A stretch of DNA of 62,395 nucleotides, taken from assembly GCA_023228645.1 (NCBI GenBank), contig JALOAT010000019.1:1-62395 (forward strand). The letters run 5' to 3'. Origin of the DNA: Gammaproteobacteria bacterium (GTDB taxonomy: Bacteria; Pseudomonadota; Gammaproteobacteria; Thiohalomonadales; Thiohalomonadaceae). Below the pieces are notes generated by a model that worked only from the letters and a program-made list of their open reading frames with translations, had not been told where the DNA came from and made no database searches. Made by a program: the position numbers and the translations under genes. Shown here piece after piece: positions 36,668 to 45,890 of this stretch; the stretch's first letter is position 1, and every line of letters starts with the position of its first letter.

Positions 36668-37750
36668 ATGCCGAGCCCGCCTCCGGATCTGATCCAGCGC
36701 GTCATCGAAAACCTGCACACCACCGTGCTGCTTTTCGACGCCCGGCTCCATCTCCGCTACATCAATCCCGCCGGCGAGATGCTGTTTGCCGTGAGCGCCG
36801 CGCGCATTGTCGGCGCCACCGCCTACCTCCTTTTCAATAACGACGATTTGGTTGCCTCGCTGCGTGCCGCGCTGGCCTCCGGTCACCCGTTCACCGAGCG
36901 CGAGTTGGCGCTCAATCTCGTCCCCACGCGCCGTGTCACCGTGGACTTCACGGCCATTCCCCTGCGCGATCCCAAGGCCGGCACCGAGCTGTTGGTGGAA
37001 ATCAACGAGCTCGATCGTCAACTGCGCATCTCACGCGAAGAATCCCTGCTGGCCCAGAGTACGGCCACGCGCACCCTGGTACGCGGCTTGGCCCACGAGA
37101 TCAAGAATCCCCTCGGTGGCCTGCGCGGCGCCGCGCAGTTGCTCGATCGCGAGCTGGAAGACGGCGAGCTGACGGAGTACACCAGCGTGATCATCAGCGA
37201 GGCGGATCGGCTGCAAGCACTGGTGGATCGCATGCTCGGCCCCAAGGCCCTGCCCCAGCGCGCGCCGGTCAACATCCATGAAATCATGGAGCGCGTGCGC
37301 CAGCTGGTGCGTGCCGAGGTGCCGCCGGGCATCCGCCTGGTCTGCGACTACGATCCGAGCATTCCCGAGCTGATCGCCGACCGCGACCAGCTCATCCAGG
37401 CCGTGCTGAACCTGGTGCGCAACGCGGCCCAGTCCCTGGGCGATCGCGGCATCATCATCCTGCGCACCCGCACCTTGCGTCAGTACACCATCGGCCAGAC
37501 CCGGCACAAGCTGGTGGCGCGTATCGAGGTGATCGACGACGGTCCCGGCGTTCCGCCAGAGGTGATCGAGAACGTATTCCTGCCGATGGTCACCGGGCGT
37601 GCCGACGGCACCGGCCTCGGGCTGCCCATCGCGCAATCCCTCATCAATCTCCACGGCGGGCTGATCGAATGCGAGAGCCAGCCGGGGCGCACGGTGTTCA
37701 CGGTCTTGCTGCCCCTCTCCCGGGATGGCGAGCCCACCGACATGAGGTAG
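36668..37750 (+). CDS. glnL: Nitrogen regulation sensor kinase NtrB (GlnL)
   Basis: NtrB phosphorylates NtrC under nitrogen limitation and is controlled by PII (360 residues). An N-terminal PAS domain (residues 8-110) precedes the DHp helix with phospho-accepting His143 in RGLAHEIKNPLGGLRGAA. The ATPase domain has the N box NLVRNAAQSLG, G1 DDGPGVP and G2 GTGLGLPI. There are no membrane segments. The ATG at 36668 has AAGGGGG 7 bases upstream; the ATG at 36662 would be too close to it. Confidence 0.96.
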   Translation: MPSPPPDLIQRVIENLHTTVLLFDARLHLRYINPAGEMLFAVSAARIVGATAYLLFNNDDLVASLRAALASGHPFTERELALNLVPTRRVTVDFTAIPLRDPKAGTELLVEINELDRQLRISREESLLAQSTATRTLVRGLAHEIKNPLGGLRGAAQLLDRELEDGELTEYTSVIISEADRLQALVDRMLGPKALPQRAPVNIHEIMERVRQLVRAEVPPGIRLVCDYDPSIPELIADRDQLIQAVLNLVRNAAQSLGDRGIIILRTRTLRQYTIGQTRHKLVARIEVIDDGPGVPPEVIENVFLPMVTGRADGTGLGLPIAQSLINLHGGLIECESQPGRTVFTVLLPLSRDGEPTDMR

Positions 37751-37755
37751 AGCCA

Positions 37756-39198
37756 TTGAACAAGCGCAGTGAAATCTGGGTCATCGACGATGACCGTTCC
37801 ATTCGCTGGGTGCTGGAAAAGGCCCTCAGGCAGGCCGACATGGACGTACGCGCCTTCGGAGAGGCGGCCCCCGCCCTGCGTGAGCTCGGCCGGCGCCAGC
37901 CCGACGCCATCATCACCGACATCCGCATGCCCGGCCTGAATGGCCTCGAACTGCTTGCCGAGATCACCGCGCGCCACCCGCAGCTGCCGGTGATCATCAT
38001 CACCGCGCATTCGGATCTGGACAGCGCGGTCTCCGCCTATCAGGGCGGCGCCTTCGAATACCTGCCCAAGCCCTTCGATGTCGACGAGGCCGTGGAGCTT
38101 GCCAGGCGTGCAGTGGCCCATCACCGCGATCAACCCCTCGCTGCGGACTTCGAAGAGCCCGGCAAGGCGCCGGAGATCATCGGCGAGGCGCCTTCCATGC
38201 AGGAAGTGTTTCGCGCCATCGGCCGCTTGGCCAAATCCCACATCACGGTGCTCATCAACGGCGAATCGGGCACTGGCAAGGAACTGGTCGCCAATGCCCT
38301 GCACCGCCACAGCCCGCGAGCCAGCAGACCCTTCATCGCGCTGAACACCGCCGCCATTCCCCGCGACCTGCTCGAGTCGGAACTGTTCGGTCACGAGCGC
38401 GGCGCCTTCACGGGCGCGCAGGGCATGCGTCAGGGACGCTTCGAACAGGCCGACGGCGGCACCCTGTTCCTGGACGAGATCGGCGACATGCCTGCGGAGC
38501 TGCAGACGCGCTTGCTGCGCGTGCTGGCCGACGGCACGTTTTATCGCGTCGGCGGCCACGCACCCATCAAGGTGGATGTGCGCGTCATCGCCGCCACCCA
38601 CCAGAACCTGGAACAGCGTGTGAAACAGGGGCTGTTCCGGGAAGACCTGTTCCACCGCCTCAACGTCATCCGCATCCACGTGCCGCCGCTGCGCGAACGG
38701 CGCGAGGACATCGCGCTATTGGTGCGCCATTTCCTCAAGCGTGCCGCCGACGAACTCAATGTGGAAACCAAACGCGTCGACAAGGACACCGAGGTCTTCC
38801 TCACCGGCCTCGAATGGCCCGGCAACGTGCGTCAGCTTGAAAATACCTGCCGCTGGCTCACCGTCATGTCGCCTGGCCAGGAGATTCACTTCGAAGACCT
38901 GCCGCCCGAATTGCGCACGGGCGCTGGCGCGCAGGCGGACAGCGAAGACTGGCTCAGCCCGCTGCGACGTTGGGCGGAACGTCACCTGGCCCAGGGCGAC
39001 GTCTCCCTCCTCGACAGCGCCGTACCCGATTTCGAACGCACCATGATCGAAGCCGCCCTCAAGCAGACCGGCGGCATGCGCCAGGAAGCTGCCCGCCTCC
39101 TCGGCTGGGGGCGCAACACGCTCACGCGCAAGATCAAGGAGCTGGGCATGGGCGACGACGAGAACGGCGAAACGCCCCTGAGCGAATCCGCCACATAG
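37756..39198 (+). CDS. glnG: Nitrogen regulation response regulator NtrC (GlnG)
   Basis: This is a sigma-54-dependent enhancer-binding protein (480 residues). The receiver domain (residues 1-120) has the phosphorylation site Asp55 in TDIRMPG. The AAA+ domain shows Walker A GESGTGKE (169-176) and the sigma-54 contact loop GAFTGA (216-221). A Fis-type helix-turn-helix (RQEAARLLGWGRNTLTRKIKEL) ends the protein. The start is a TTG at 37756, 5 bases after ntrB, with GAGGT 8 bases upstream; no ATG or GTG is available in the right place. Confidence 0.97.
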   Translation: MNKRSEIWVIDDDRSIRWVLEKALRQADMDVRAFGEAAPALRELGRRQPDAIITDIRMPGLNGLELLAEITARHPQLPVIIITAHSDLDSAVSAYQGGAFEYLPKPFDVDEAVELARRAVAHHRDQPLAADFEEPGKAPEIIGEAPSMQEVFRAIGRLAKSHITVLINGESGTGKELVANALHRHSPRASRPFIALNTAAIPRDLLESELFGHERGAFTGAQGMRQGRFEQADGGTLFLDEIGDMPAELQTRLLRVLADGTFYRVGGHAPIKVDVRVIAATHQNLEQRVKQGLFREDLFHRLNVIRIHVPPLRERREDIALLVRHFLKRAADELNVETKRVDKDTEVFLTGLEWPGNVRQLENTCRWLTVMSPGQEIHFEDLPPELRTGAGAQADSEDWLSPLRRWAERHLAQGDVSLLDSAVPDFERTMIEAALKQTGGMRQEAARLLGWGRNTLTRKIKELGMGDDENGETPLSESAT

Positions 39199-39238
39199 GG
39201 CGGGCCGTGCCCGCCGCTTGGCTTGCGGTGCGGGCCAA

Positions 39239-39634
39239 CTAGGGCATGAACTGAACAACGATGCGCCGTTGAACGGCAGCACTTCCGTGCGCTCCACCCG
39301 CGTAGCCGATGCTGGTGATGGCGTACACCTCGCGGCCGCCCACTGCGACGCAAGCGCCTGTGGTTACGTGGAACCAGGCATCTCCCACATCGACGTCGCC
39401 CGAATCCGAACCGGCGCACCCGATGGTCCCGTCTCCGATCTTGTAGGCAGCCCAGTCAATACCGCTTTCCGCCGCGTACAACGCTTGTGCCGAGAGCCAT
39501 TCCTCGGTCGTCGTCACGTGGGTGTTTGCGCTCAGGCGGACCATCACGGCGCCGATCACTGCCATGGCCGTGATCAGGAATACGGCAGTGATGAGCGACG
39601 CACCCCTCTGGCGTTCACGGCGTGTTGCGGACAT
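39239..39634 (-). CDS. mshP: MSHA-type minor pilin, MshP/PilX-like
   Basis: This 131-residue protein starts MSATRRERQRGASLITAVFLITAMAVIGAVMVRL. The N-terminal helix follows a basic leader ending in Gly, but the +5 Glu is missing, as in PilX/MshP-type proteins. The segment AQALYAAESGIDWA is characteristic of that family. The ATG at 39634 has an AGGAG site 5 bases upstream, and the gene overlaps mshO by 20 bases. It is the last gene of the pilus operon and converges on ntrC. Confidence 0.82.
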   Translation of the reverse strand: MSATRRERQRGASLITAVFLITAMAVIGAVMVRLSANTHVTTTEEWLSAQALYAAESGIDWAAYKIGDGTIGCAGSDSGDVDVGDAWFHVTTGACVAVGGREVYAITSIGYAGGAHGSAAVQRRIVVQFMP

Positions 39635-40463
39635 GGAACTCCTGGTAAAGCTGGATCTGTTCAGTCCCTTCGGTAAGGGTGAGCGCCACCTGCAAGATCC
39701 CGCTTCCCGAGGGGGTGCCGGCATCGTAGGTAAAGGTCACGCCCGCGGGATTGGCGACGCCGTGGACCAGCATCGGATCGGCCATGCTCCAGTCTCCGTT
39801 GCCGTCATACTCGCCGATGCCATTGGAAACATGCCAACGCAGCGAGTCGTCCGCGGCCAGCCCGACCTCCACGGTTCGGCGGGCGATGGTGTAATGCCTC
39901 CCGGGCGATCCGTTCTGGAAGGTGAAGTTGTTGAACTGCAATACCGTATGCCCGTCGACGCCGTCCGCCGCGGTACTCGTGCCCGTGATACCGGTGAGCC
40001 CCACGGCCGAGCGGCTGTTGCGCAGGTCTCCCGGTGCGGTGTTGCCGATAATCAGCATGTCACCCGCCCCGTAACCGAGGCCGGATCCCAGCACGTAGAG
40101 TTCGTTACGCGATGCGCCCGGCGAAAGGCGGCGGTTGGCTACGGCGAACTCCCCGCCCGTGAAATCGTCGAACCGATCCACATAACGTCCACCGGCGGTC
40201 GTGACGACGAATTGGATCCCCGCTCTGCCACCCGCATCGGTCACCACCTCCACGGAATTCGGCACCGCGTGGCGCAATTCCCGTCCTAAACGCTCCAGGG
40301 CGCTCCGGCCCCTTGCAATGAGGTCGGCGCGTGCCTTGGTATCGCCGTAAGCACGAAAGGCCGATGCGATGATTGGCGCCAATACCCCTGAAAGGATCGC
40401 CAGCAGAACGATGGTCATCACCATCTCGACCAGCGTGAAGCCATGGGTGCGTCCATGCCTCAT
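39615..40463 (-). CDS. mshO: MSHA-type minor pilin, MshO/PilW-like
   Basis: This 282-residue protein has a class III-type prepilin leader MRHGRTHG followed by FTLVEMVMTIVLLAILSGV, with Glu at +5. The globular part is long, with a repeated GTSTAADGVDGHTVLQF-like beta-rich region, and the position in the cluster (after C and D) matches MshO. It overlaps the neighbouring genes at both ends. Minor pilins of this group prime pilus assembly and may carry the tip adhesin. Confidence 0.82.
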   Translation of the reverse strand: MRHGRTHGFTLVEMVMTIVLLAILSGVLAPIIASAFRAYGDTKARADLIARGRSALERLGRELRHAVPNSVEVVTDAGGRAGIQFVVTTAGGRYVDRFDDFTGGEFAVANRRLSPGASRNELYVLGSGLGYGAGDMLIIGNTAPGDLRNSRSAVGLTGITGTSTAADGVDGHTVLQFNNFTFQNGSPGRHYTIARRTVEVGLAADDSLRWHVSNGIGEYDGNGDWSMADPMLVHGVANPAGVTFTYDAGTPSGSGILQVALTLTEGTEQIQLYQEFHVRNTP

Positions 40464-41263
40464 CAGAAGTTCAACCGGACGGCTTGGAGCTGGAATGTCT
40501 CGCCCAAGGGATTGGTGACCGAGACGGTGATGCGCCGCGTGTCCTCCTCCGCGACACCTGCAAAAACGCTGACCTGTTCCACATCCACCCGCACCGTGTA
40601 GTCGCCATACCCGGGCATCAAACCCCCGGTCTGGTGAGTCGGAGGTGCGCCGTTGATGCCGTCATAGTCGTCGATGTCATCGTATGAAGAGCGTGCCTCA
40701 CCGGCTTCTGCGCCGATCATCGCCGCATCCAGGGCGACGCATGTCCAGGTCAAATTGCCGTCCGCCACGGTCCCACCGAGCGACGTGGGCCAAACAGGCT
40801 CCACCACTCCACTTGTGCCGTTGGCATTGGTGAGGAAACGACAACCGGGCACCGTTGGCGATGTGGGCATCACATGAGCACCTGGCGCGTAAGCGGTCAG
40901 ACCCGTCCAGCTAGTCGCAGATTCGGCGGCACAGCTGCCACCGCCGGTGACCACACAACCGCCGCCCACCGGTGAATTTTCGTTCCATCGTTTGCGCAGG
41001 ATCTCATCCATGTACGCACTGGCCACCGCAATCGTGCGCTGACGAATCACCGGATCAGCGCTGGCCGACACGCTGCGGATGTAGACCGCCATGATGCCTG
41101 ACAAGGCGATACCGACGATGGTGATGAACAGCACCAGTTCCACCAGGCTGAAACCTGCGTGGCGGCATGGGCCAGGGCTCTGGTCAGCCCCGCACCCGTA
41201 AACACGCGGCGCTGCACTCGAAGCGCATTTTGCAGTCCACACTTGAGCAACGCGCTTACACAT
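40463..41263 (-). CDS. mshD: MSHA-type minor pilin, MshD/PilV-like
   Basis: This 266-residue protein contains the prepilin helix GFSLVELVLFITIVGIALSGIMAVY with the cleavage Gly and +5 Glu. The leader is unusually long: about 37 residues precede the Phe if the ATG at 41263 is used. That ATG shares one base with the mshC stop, which supports it. Several Cys (GGCVVTGGGSCAAES, PGCRF, TWTCVAL) may form disulfides. Confidence 0.8.
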   Translation of the reverse strand: MCKRVAQVWTAKCASSAAPRVYGCGADQSPGPCRHAGFSLVELVLFITIVGIALSGIMAVYIRSVSASADPVIRQRTIAVASAYMDEILRKRWNENSPVGGGCVVTGGGSCAAESATSWTGLTAYAPGAHVMPTSPTVPGCRFLTNANGTSGVVEPVWPTSLGGTVADGNLTWTCVALDAAMIGAEAGEARSSYDDIDDYDGINGAPPTHQTGGLMPGYGDYTVRVDVEQVSVFAGVAEEDTRRITVSVTNPLGETFQLQAVRLNF

Positions 41264-41682
41264 CAACGCACATACCCCGTTTGCGCCTCGACCAACACCG
41301 TGGCGGAATCGCTTCCCCCGGTGAGTGTCATGGTAACGGAATTGGCTGTGTCGCCCCGACTGCCGAACGTGATGACGGTTCCAGCCGGCACAAGCGTAAT
41401 GTCGCTCCATTGGCGCGAGTAGGCACCACCCGCGGGATCGTTCACCGTGACGCCGCCTTGTTGAACGGAGAAACCGTCGGCCGTCAGCGCGACGGAGAAA
41501 CTCGCCGCGCCAGTGTTCGACGTGGACTGCTGCTGCGCGTAGCGCAATGCCTCGATCAGCTCATCACGTGCGGCTGCCACGTCGTAACCGCTCCCAAGGC
41601 GTGGTGCAGCGTAGACGGCAAGTATGCCAACGAGGACCATGACGAGAACGAGTTCAATAAGCGTAAAGCCGTGTTGTCTCAT
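41263..41682 (-). CDS. mshC: MSHA-type minor pilin, MshC/GspH-like
   Basis: This 139-residue prepilin has the short leader MRQHG and the helix FTLIELVLVMVLVGILAVYAAPRL. The downstream part (AARDELIEALRYAQQQS) is typical of GspH/MshC proteins. The ATG at 41682 overlaps the stop of the adhesin gene as ATGA and has AGGA 4 bases upstream. It is the first of four consecutive minor pilins. Confidence 0.85.
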   Translation of the reverse strand: MRQHGFTLIELVLVMVLVGILAVYAAPRLGSGYDVAAARDELIEALRYAQQQSTSNTGAASFSVALTADGFSVQQGGVTVNDPAGGAYSRQWSDITLVPAGTVITFGSRGDTANSVTMTLTGGSDSATVLVEAQTGYVR

Positions 41683-44600
41683 GGTTCCTGCCAATACAGG
41701 AAGCGGTCATCGCTGCGGAACACGCCGAACGTCGCGCGCGCCTTGCTGGGACCAGGTAGCCAGGCATCCGGCCAGGTGAAGTCGACCTCCACATTGCCGC
41801 CGGGCGGGGCCGCATCTGCGCTGACCGTAAGTCCCAGATCACCGATACCACCCAGCAGGGTCACATTACCCAGCGGAAGTGGATTGACCGTGATCCCGCT
41901 TTCCGACTTGCTGCAGGAGAATCGGCCTCCGAAATCATCCGAGTTCAGTGCCCAGCGCCCCGCGCCCAGAAAGTATTCACTGCCGACGGGTAGCATCAGC
42001 GTGTCGCCCGGGTTGCCGTAGGTGCCGTAGACATCCCGCACATAGCCGCGGCCGTAGCGAATGAGCGTGCCTGTCGGATTGAGATCCACCGGTCCCGTAT
42101 CGCTGACCCCATCGCCGTCCGTGACATCGCGGATGGTCAGGGTGAGGGCCGCGGTGAACGGCCCCACCAGACTGGTGGCATCGCGTGGATAGCTGAAGGT
42201 GTCCGATGCGACGGCGCCGAGCGTGAAGGTGAACACACCGTGATCACCATCGAGGGAGTGGTTGGCATTGCCAGGTTCCGTAGTGATGGATACCGCCAGG
42301 CAGCCGGGATCGCCGGGCGCAGCGCAGCTCGCGCCTGCTTGGGGCTGAGCATTGTCCTGGGTGGGATAGGTGACCTCGACGTCCGTCAACGTGAGCTTGT
42401 TAAAGAGCCCCGTATAGTTGGTAACTGTCGCGCCTTCCGTATTTACGGCGGTGATGGTGGCGGCCGGATTGTCCCCGTAGTCGAACGGTTGGCCCGTATA
42501 GGTGAACGCTGTTGCACCCCCGGTCATGGCGTTGGCGAGCGTGCCGTCGTTGGTGGGTTCGATATCGAACGCGAAGGGGATGAAGCGGCCCACGAGTCCC
42601 GATTCTCCTTTCACTTCACCGGCGCCAAGGTAATCGACATCGCCCAGGACCGCGGTCAACTTGATGTTGCCCACCTCACCCCAGGAAAAACCATTGGCCG
42701 CCGCCACGCCAGCGGAAAACGCAGAGGCGGATAGATGTGTGGGCGGCTCGCCAGGCGGAACCACCGCGGGATTCGCACCCCCAGCCGGCGCCACCAGATT
42801 GCTGCCGATGATGATGGTATCCGGTGAGAGTTCCCGGCCGAAATTGGGCGTCGCCACATCGTTGGCGTTCACTGCAGTCAATGTGAAATCGAAGGGTTGC
42901 CCGGCAGCTATCCACTTGTCCGTTCCGGCCGCGTTATTGATTGCACCCGCCTTGATGGCACTGAACACGAAGGCCTTGGGCTTGGCGACGAAAACGGTAT
43001 TACCCGTAAGTTGCGTACCGCAGGAACTTGCAGAACAGGACGCGTTGAGTCGCATCGCGCCGGCGTCCGGGTAGACCAGCGTGAACGTGGCTTCGCCGCT
43101 CGCGTTGAAGCTCAAGTTCATGCCCGAACCGGGGCTTGTGTCGATGGCGGTCCCGTTGATGGTGACTGACGAATTGGCCGGGTTGTCTGACGGGTTGGCA
43201 TACCCCGACCAGAAACTGACGTTCCGCGTCTGGTTAGCGAGCAGAGCGCCGCAACCGGCGCTCTGTGCCTTGATCGTGGCGGTCTGTGGCGTTGCGGCAA
43301 CGTGGTTGGGTACGGTGATGCTGAACCCGGAGCCCTGGATGGCGATACTGCAGCCCGCGCGCGGGTTCCCATCAGTATCGAAGCACTTGGGCTGGCTCAG
43401 GGGCTTGAGCGGCGGTTCGCTGCTAGTGCTACCGACGGTGCTGTTGCTCGTGTATTCGAATTGCAGCGTATCGTCACTGCTGAACGTGCGGGTCTTGCCA
43501 TCGGTAAACGTGGCCGTGATGGAGCCCACCACCCGTTCGCTGCACGACGCGTTCTGGCAGGCACGCACACGAATGCTCTGCGGCGCGCAGGCGGTGGCAG
43601 GGCTGTCGTAATAGAACTCGAAGTGATCGATTTCGGTCTGGTAGGCCACCATGTCCGTGGCACACACGCGAAGGTTGTCGATCTCGTGGATGTTCGTGGA
43701 ACCACCGGTTGAGCCCGTGTACGAGACCAGCCAGTTGGCCGGGACCTCGGCCTGACCGGACTGGGCCTTGGCGTCATAGGGGTTGATCAGCATCTGATAG
43801 CCCGAGCCCGTGTCGCGCTCCACCGACACCCAGGCATGGCTGCCGTCGAGGTGATCGAGCGTGATGCGATAGCGATGCGGCGGACTGGCCGAGCCATTCT
43901 TGTCCACCTCCGGATTCAGGTTGGCCGCGGTGCCGGTGTGATAGCGATAGCCGCTCTGTCCCGATCCCGAGCCACGTATGGCCACCGAATCCTGGCGGGC
44001 ACCGGGCCCGCCGACGCGACCTTCGCTCGGGTTGGAGTAGTTGCCGAATTCATCGATGCCGACACCCAACCAGCCGCCATTAAAGCCGGGGCACGAGGGG
44101 CAATCCGTCGTATTTTTTTGTGCATAGCCGAGCGAGCCGCCGAAGGCACCGGGAATCGGCGTCTGCTCCGCGTCCGAGAAGGTGATGGCGATGCCGTCCG
44201 CGCCGTTGCCGCCATGGGCGAAATGGTCGAATTCCACCACCACCTTGTTGCCCGCACCGGGGAACAGTTTCATGAGCGTTGCGGCGGCTGCGTTGTTACC
44301 GGTGGCATCGGTCAGCCGCAGTCGATGGTTGACGATCTTCGGCGGACCGAAGCTGCCGCTGCTGCTCGCCGTGGCCCAAAGATCACCGGGATCGCCGTTG
44401 GAACGATTGAAGTCGTCCGTGAAGACGTTTTCGGACGAGCACATCTCCTGCGACGTGATGTTATATACCTCGCCGGTGAAGTTCCCATTACCCGGGCCGC
44501 TCCCGCCCAGCACATAGCCCCCTGTGGTGCTGTGAATGGAGTCGTTGTCGACCAGGTTCAGCCCGAGTGTGCCGCTCCCGCTGCCGGTGCTCGCCGTCAC

Positions 44601-45890
44601 AGTGTAGGTGTCGCCGTTGCCGCTGATCCCGCTGAGCGTTGCGCCGGTGATACCACTGGACGCGAGCATGAAGTCACTCAAGTCCACGCCTGTGACCGGG
44701 CGGTTGAAGCGCACCGTCCACGAGACGCTATCGGCGGTGGTGGGATTCGGATCGGCGCGGCTGATGGCCGTGACGTCCAGGGCGCCGGTGACCTCAATGG
44801 TCACCGAGGCTTCCCCGTGGGTAGTCCAACTGCTCCAGCTTAGGCAGACAATGATCTGGAGCGTGCATGTGCGATATTCGGTTCGGGCGCTGACGTCGTA
44901 GGTGCCCCCTGGGAATGGATGAGGCCAAGCGATAGGCGACCGGCTGCACGTCGTGCTGGTGTAGGTATTTGAAGACTGCTGTACGCCGTCGATAGCCCAA
45001 CTGTCGCGCCATTGCTGCGTGCCTGATCCGGAGCAGTTGTAGGCCGTCGCCTCGAATGCTACCGGCTCTCCGGTAACGACGGCAACCGTCCCGGACTGGC
45101 CATTGGCGGTCAGTACGAGTTCGGGGATGGTATAGGTGAGTTGTACCCGGCCGGCGCCACCGTTGCCGCCGCGGTGGTCGGTGTGGTCAGTGGCGTTAGC
45201 GCCGGCGCCCCCACCACCGGCCCGGCTGCCGCCGCTGCCATTGCTCTCGCTCGTGGAACCCCTCGCGCCGTTTCCGCCCCCCACATTTGTGCCGGACCCG
45301 CCAAAGCGCCGGTCCGCGTCTCCGCCGGCTCCCCCGCTCCCTGCACCGCCACCCCCTCCGCCGCCGTACGGATTGCTCTGGCCTTTTCCATTGGCGCCAT
45401 TGCCTCCGCGATACACATGATCGCCGACGCCCCCGGTCGTGGAGCCGAGGCCACCTGCTCCTTGTCGGTTATTGGAGGACTCACCCTCGCCACCTGCGCC
45501 GCCTTTGGCAACCACGGCATTGGTACCAAATCTGGACTCGCCACCGGGCTGCCCATTGCCTGTCGATCCTGTCCCCCCCTCTCCAACCACAACGGCGTAG
45601 CTGTTGCCAGGCACGACCGTAACCACACGGCGCGCATACTGGCCACCCGCGCCACCACCTCCGGCCGCTCTGTTTCCTGTGGCCCCTCCACCGGCACCAC
45701 CACCGCCCCAAGCCTCGACGGTGACAGAGCTAACACCTGGAGGCGCTACCCAGGTATACGTTCCGGGTGTCTGGTAATCGTCAGTTTCGGCGGCGGAGGC
45801 GGCGCTGAAAACGAGACCAGTAAGAAACACCAGCGCCGTTCCAAGACACCTAGTGGTCCAACGCCAAGGGGTCAGTTCTTGAGCTTGCAC
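41679..45890 (-). CDS. mshQ: Giant MshQ-like surface protein, probable pilus tip adhesin (DUF6701)
   Basis: This 1403-residue secreted protein has a signal peptide ending near residue 34 (LVFSAASAAE). Regions in order: a glycine-rich domain (about 37-250) opening YQTPGTYTWVAPPGVSSVTV; two Ig-like regions (about 250-470); a lectin-like beta-sandwich (about 480-745) beginning near CSSENVFTDDFNRSNGD; and a long C-terminal part (about 800-1400) resembling DUF6701 of MshQ proteins, named from memory. The GTG start lies inside the RAYT element, with AGGAGG 6 bases upstream. In Vibrio mshQ is last in the operon; here it precedes mshC. Confidence 0.82.
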   Translation of the reverse strand: MQAQELTPWRWTTRCLGTALVFLTGLVFSAASAAETDDYQTPGTYTWVAPPGVSSVTVEAWGGGGAGGGATGNRAAGGGGAGGQYARRVVTVVPGNSYAVVVGEGGTGSTGNGQPGGESRFGTNAVVAKGGAGGEGESSNNRQGAGGLGSTTGGVGDHVYRGGNGANGKGQSNPYGGGGGGGAGSGGAGGDADRRFGGSGTNVGGGNGARGSTSESNGSGGSRAGGGGAGANATDHTDHRGGNGGAGRVQLTYTIPELVLTANGQSGTVAVVTGEPVAFEATAYNCSGSGTQQWRDSWAIDGVQQSSNTYTSTTCSRSPIAWPHPFPGGTYDVSARTEYRTCTLQIIVCLSWSSWTTHGEASVTIEVTGALDVTAISRADPNPTTADSVSWTVRFNRPVTGVDLSDFMLASSGITGATLSGISGNGDTYTVTASTGSGSGTLGLNLVDNDSIHSTTGGYVLGGSGPGNGNFTGEVYNITSQEMCSSENVFTDDFNRSNGDPGDLWATASSSGSFGPPKIVNHRLRLTDATGNNAAAATLMKLFPGAGNKVVVEFDHFAHGGNGADGIAITFSDAEQTPIPGAFGGSLGYAQKNTTDCPSCPGFNGGWLGVGIDEFGNYSNPSEGRVGGPGARQDSVAIRGSGSGQSGYRYHTGTAANLNPEVDKNGSASPPHRYRITLDHLDGSHAWVSVERDTGSGYQMLINPYDAKAQSGQAEVPANWLVSYTGSTGGSTNIHEIDNLRVCATDMVAYQTEIDHFEFYYDSPATACAPQSIRVRACQNASCSERVVGSITATFTDGKTRTFSSDDTLQFEYTSNSTVGSTSSEPPLKPLSQPKCFDTDGNPRAGCSIAIQGSGFSITVPNHVAATPQTATIKAQSAGCGALLANQTRNVSFWSGYANPSDNPANSSVTINGTAIDTSPGSGMNLSFNASGEATFTLVYPDAGAMRLNASCSASSCGTQLTGNTVFVAKPKAFVFSAIKAGAINNAAGTDKWIAAGQPFDFTLTAVNANDVATPNFGRELSPDTIIIGSNLVAPAGGANPAVVPPGEPPTHLSASAFSAGVAAANGFSWGEVGNIKLTAVLGDVDYLGAGEVKGESGLVGRFIPFAFDIEPTNDGTLANAMTGGATAFTYTGQPFDYGDNPAATITAVNTEGATVTNYTGLFNKLTLTDVEVTYPTQDNAQPQAGASCAAPGDPGCLAVSITTEPGNANHSLDGDHGVFTFTLGAVASDTFSYPRDATSLVGPFTAALTLTIRDVTDGDGVSDTGPVDLNPTGTLIRYGRGYVRDVYGTYGNPGDTLMLPVGSEYFLGAGRWALNSDDFGGRFSCSKSESGITVNPLPLGNVTLLGGIGDLGLTVSADAAPPGGNVEVDFTWPDAWLPGPSKARATFGVFRSDDRFLYWQEP
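45868..45890. repeat. Left terminal inverted repeat of the RAYT element
   Basis: It contains the transposase stop codon and the first eight codons of the adhesin gene, which reads out of the element. Confidence 0.85.

Noticed and set aside
39364..39378. A GGTTACGTGGAACC-like sequence resembling parS
   Set aside because: The central CCACGTGG core is broken and it is far from the origin compared with the two perfect sites.
39239..39634. Competence pseudopilin or type II secretion pseudopilin for the last four prepilin genes
   Set aside because: The neighbouring MshE with MshEN domains, the MshQ-like adhesin and the order C-D-O-P indicate an MSHA-type pilus.
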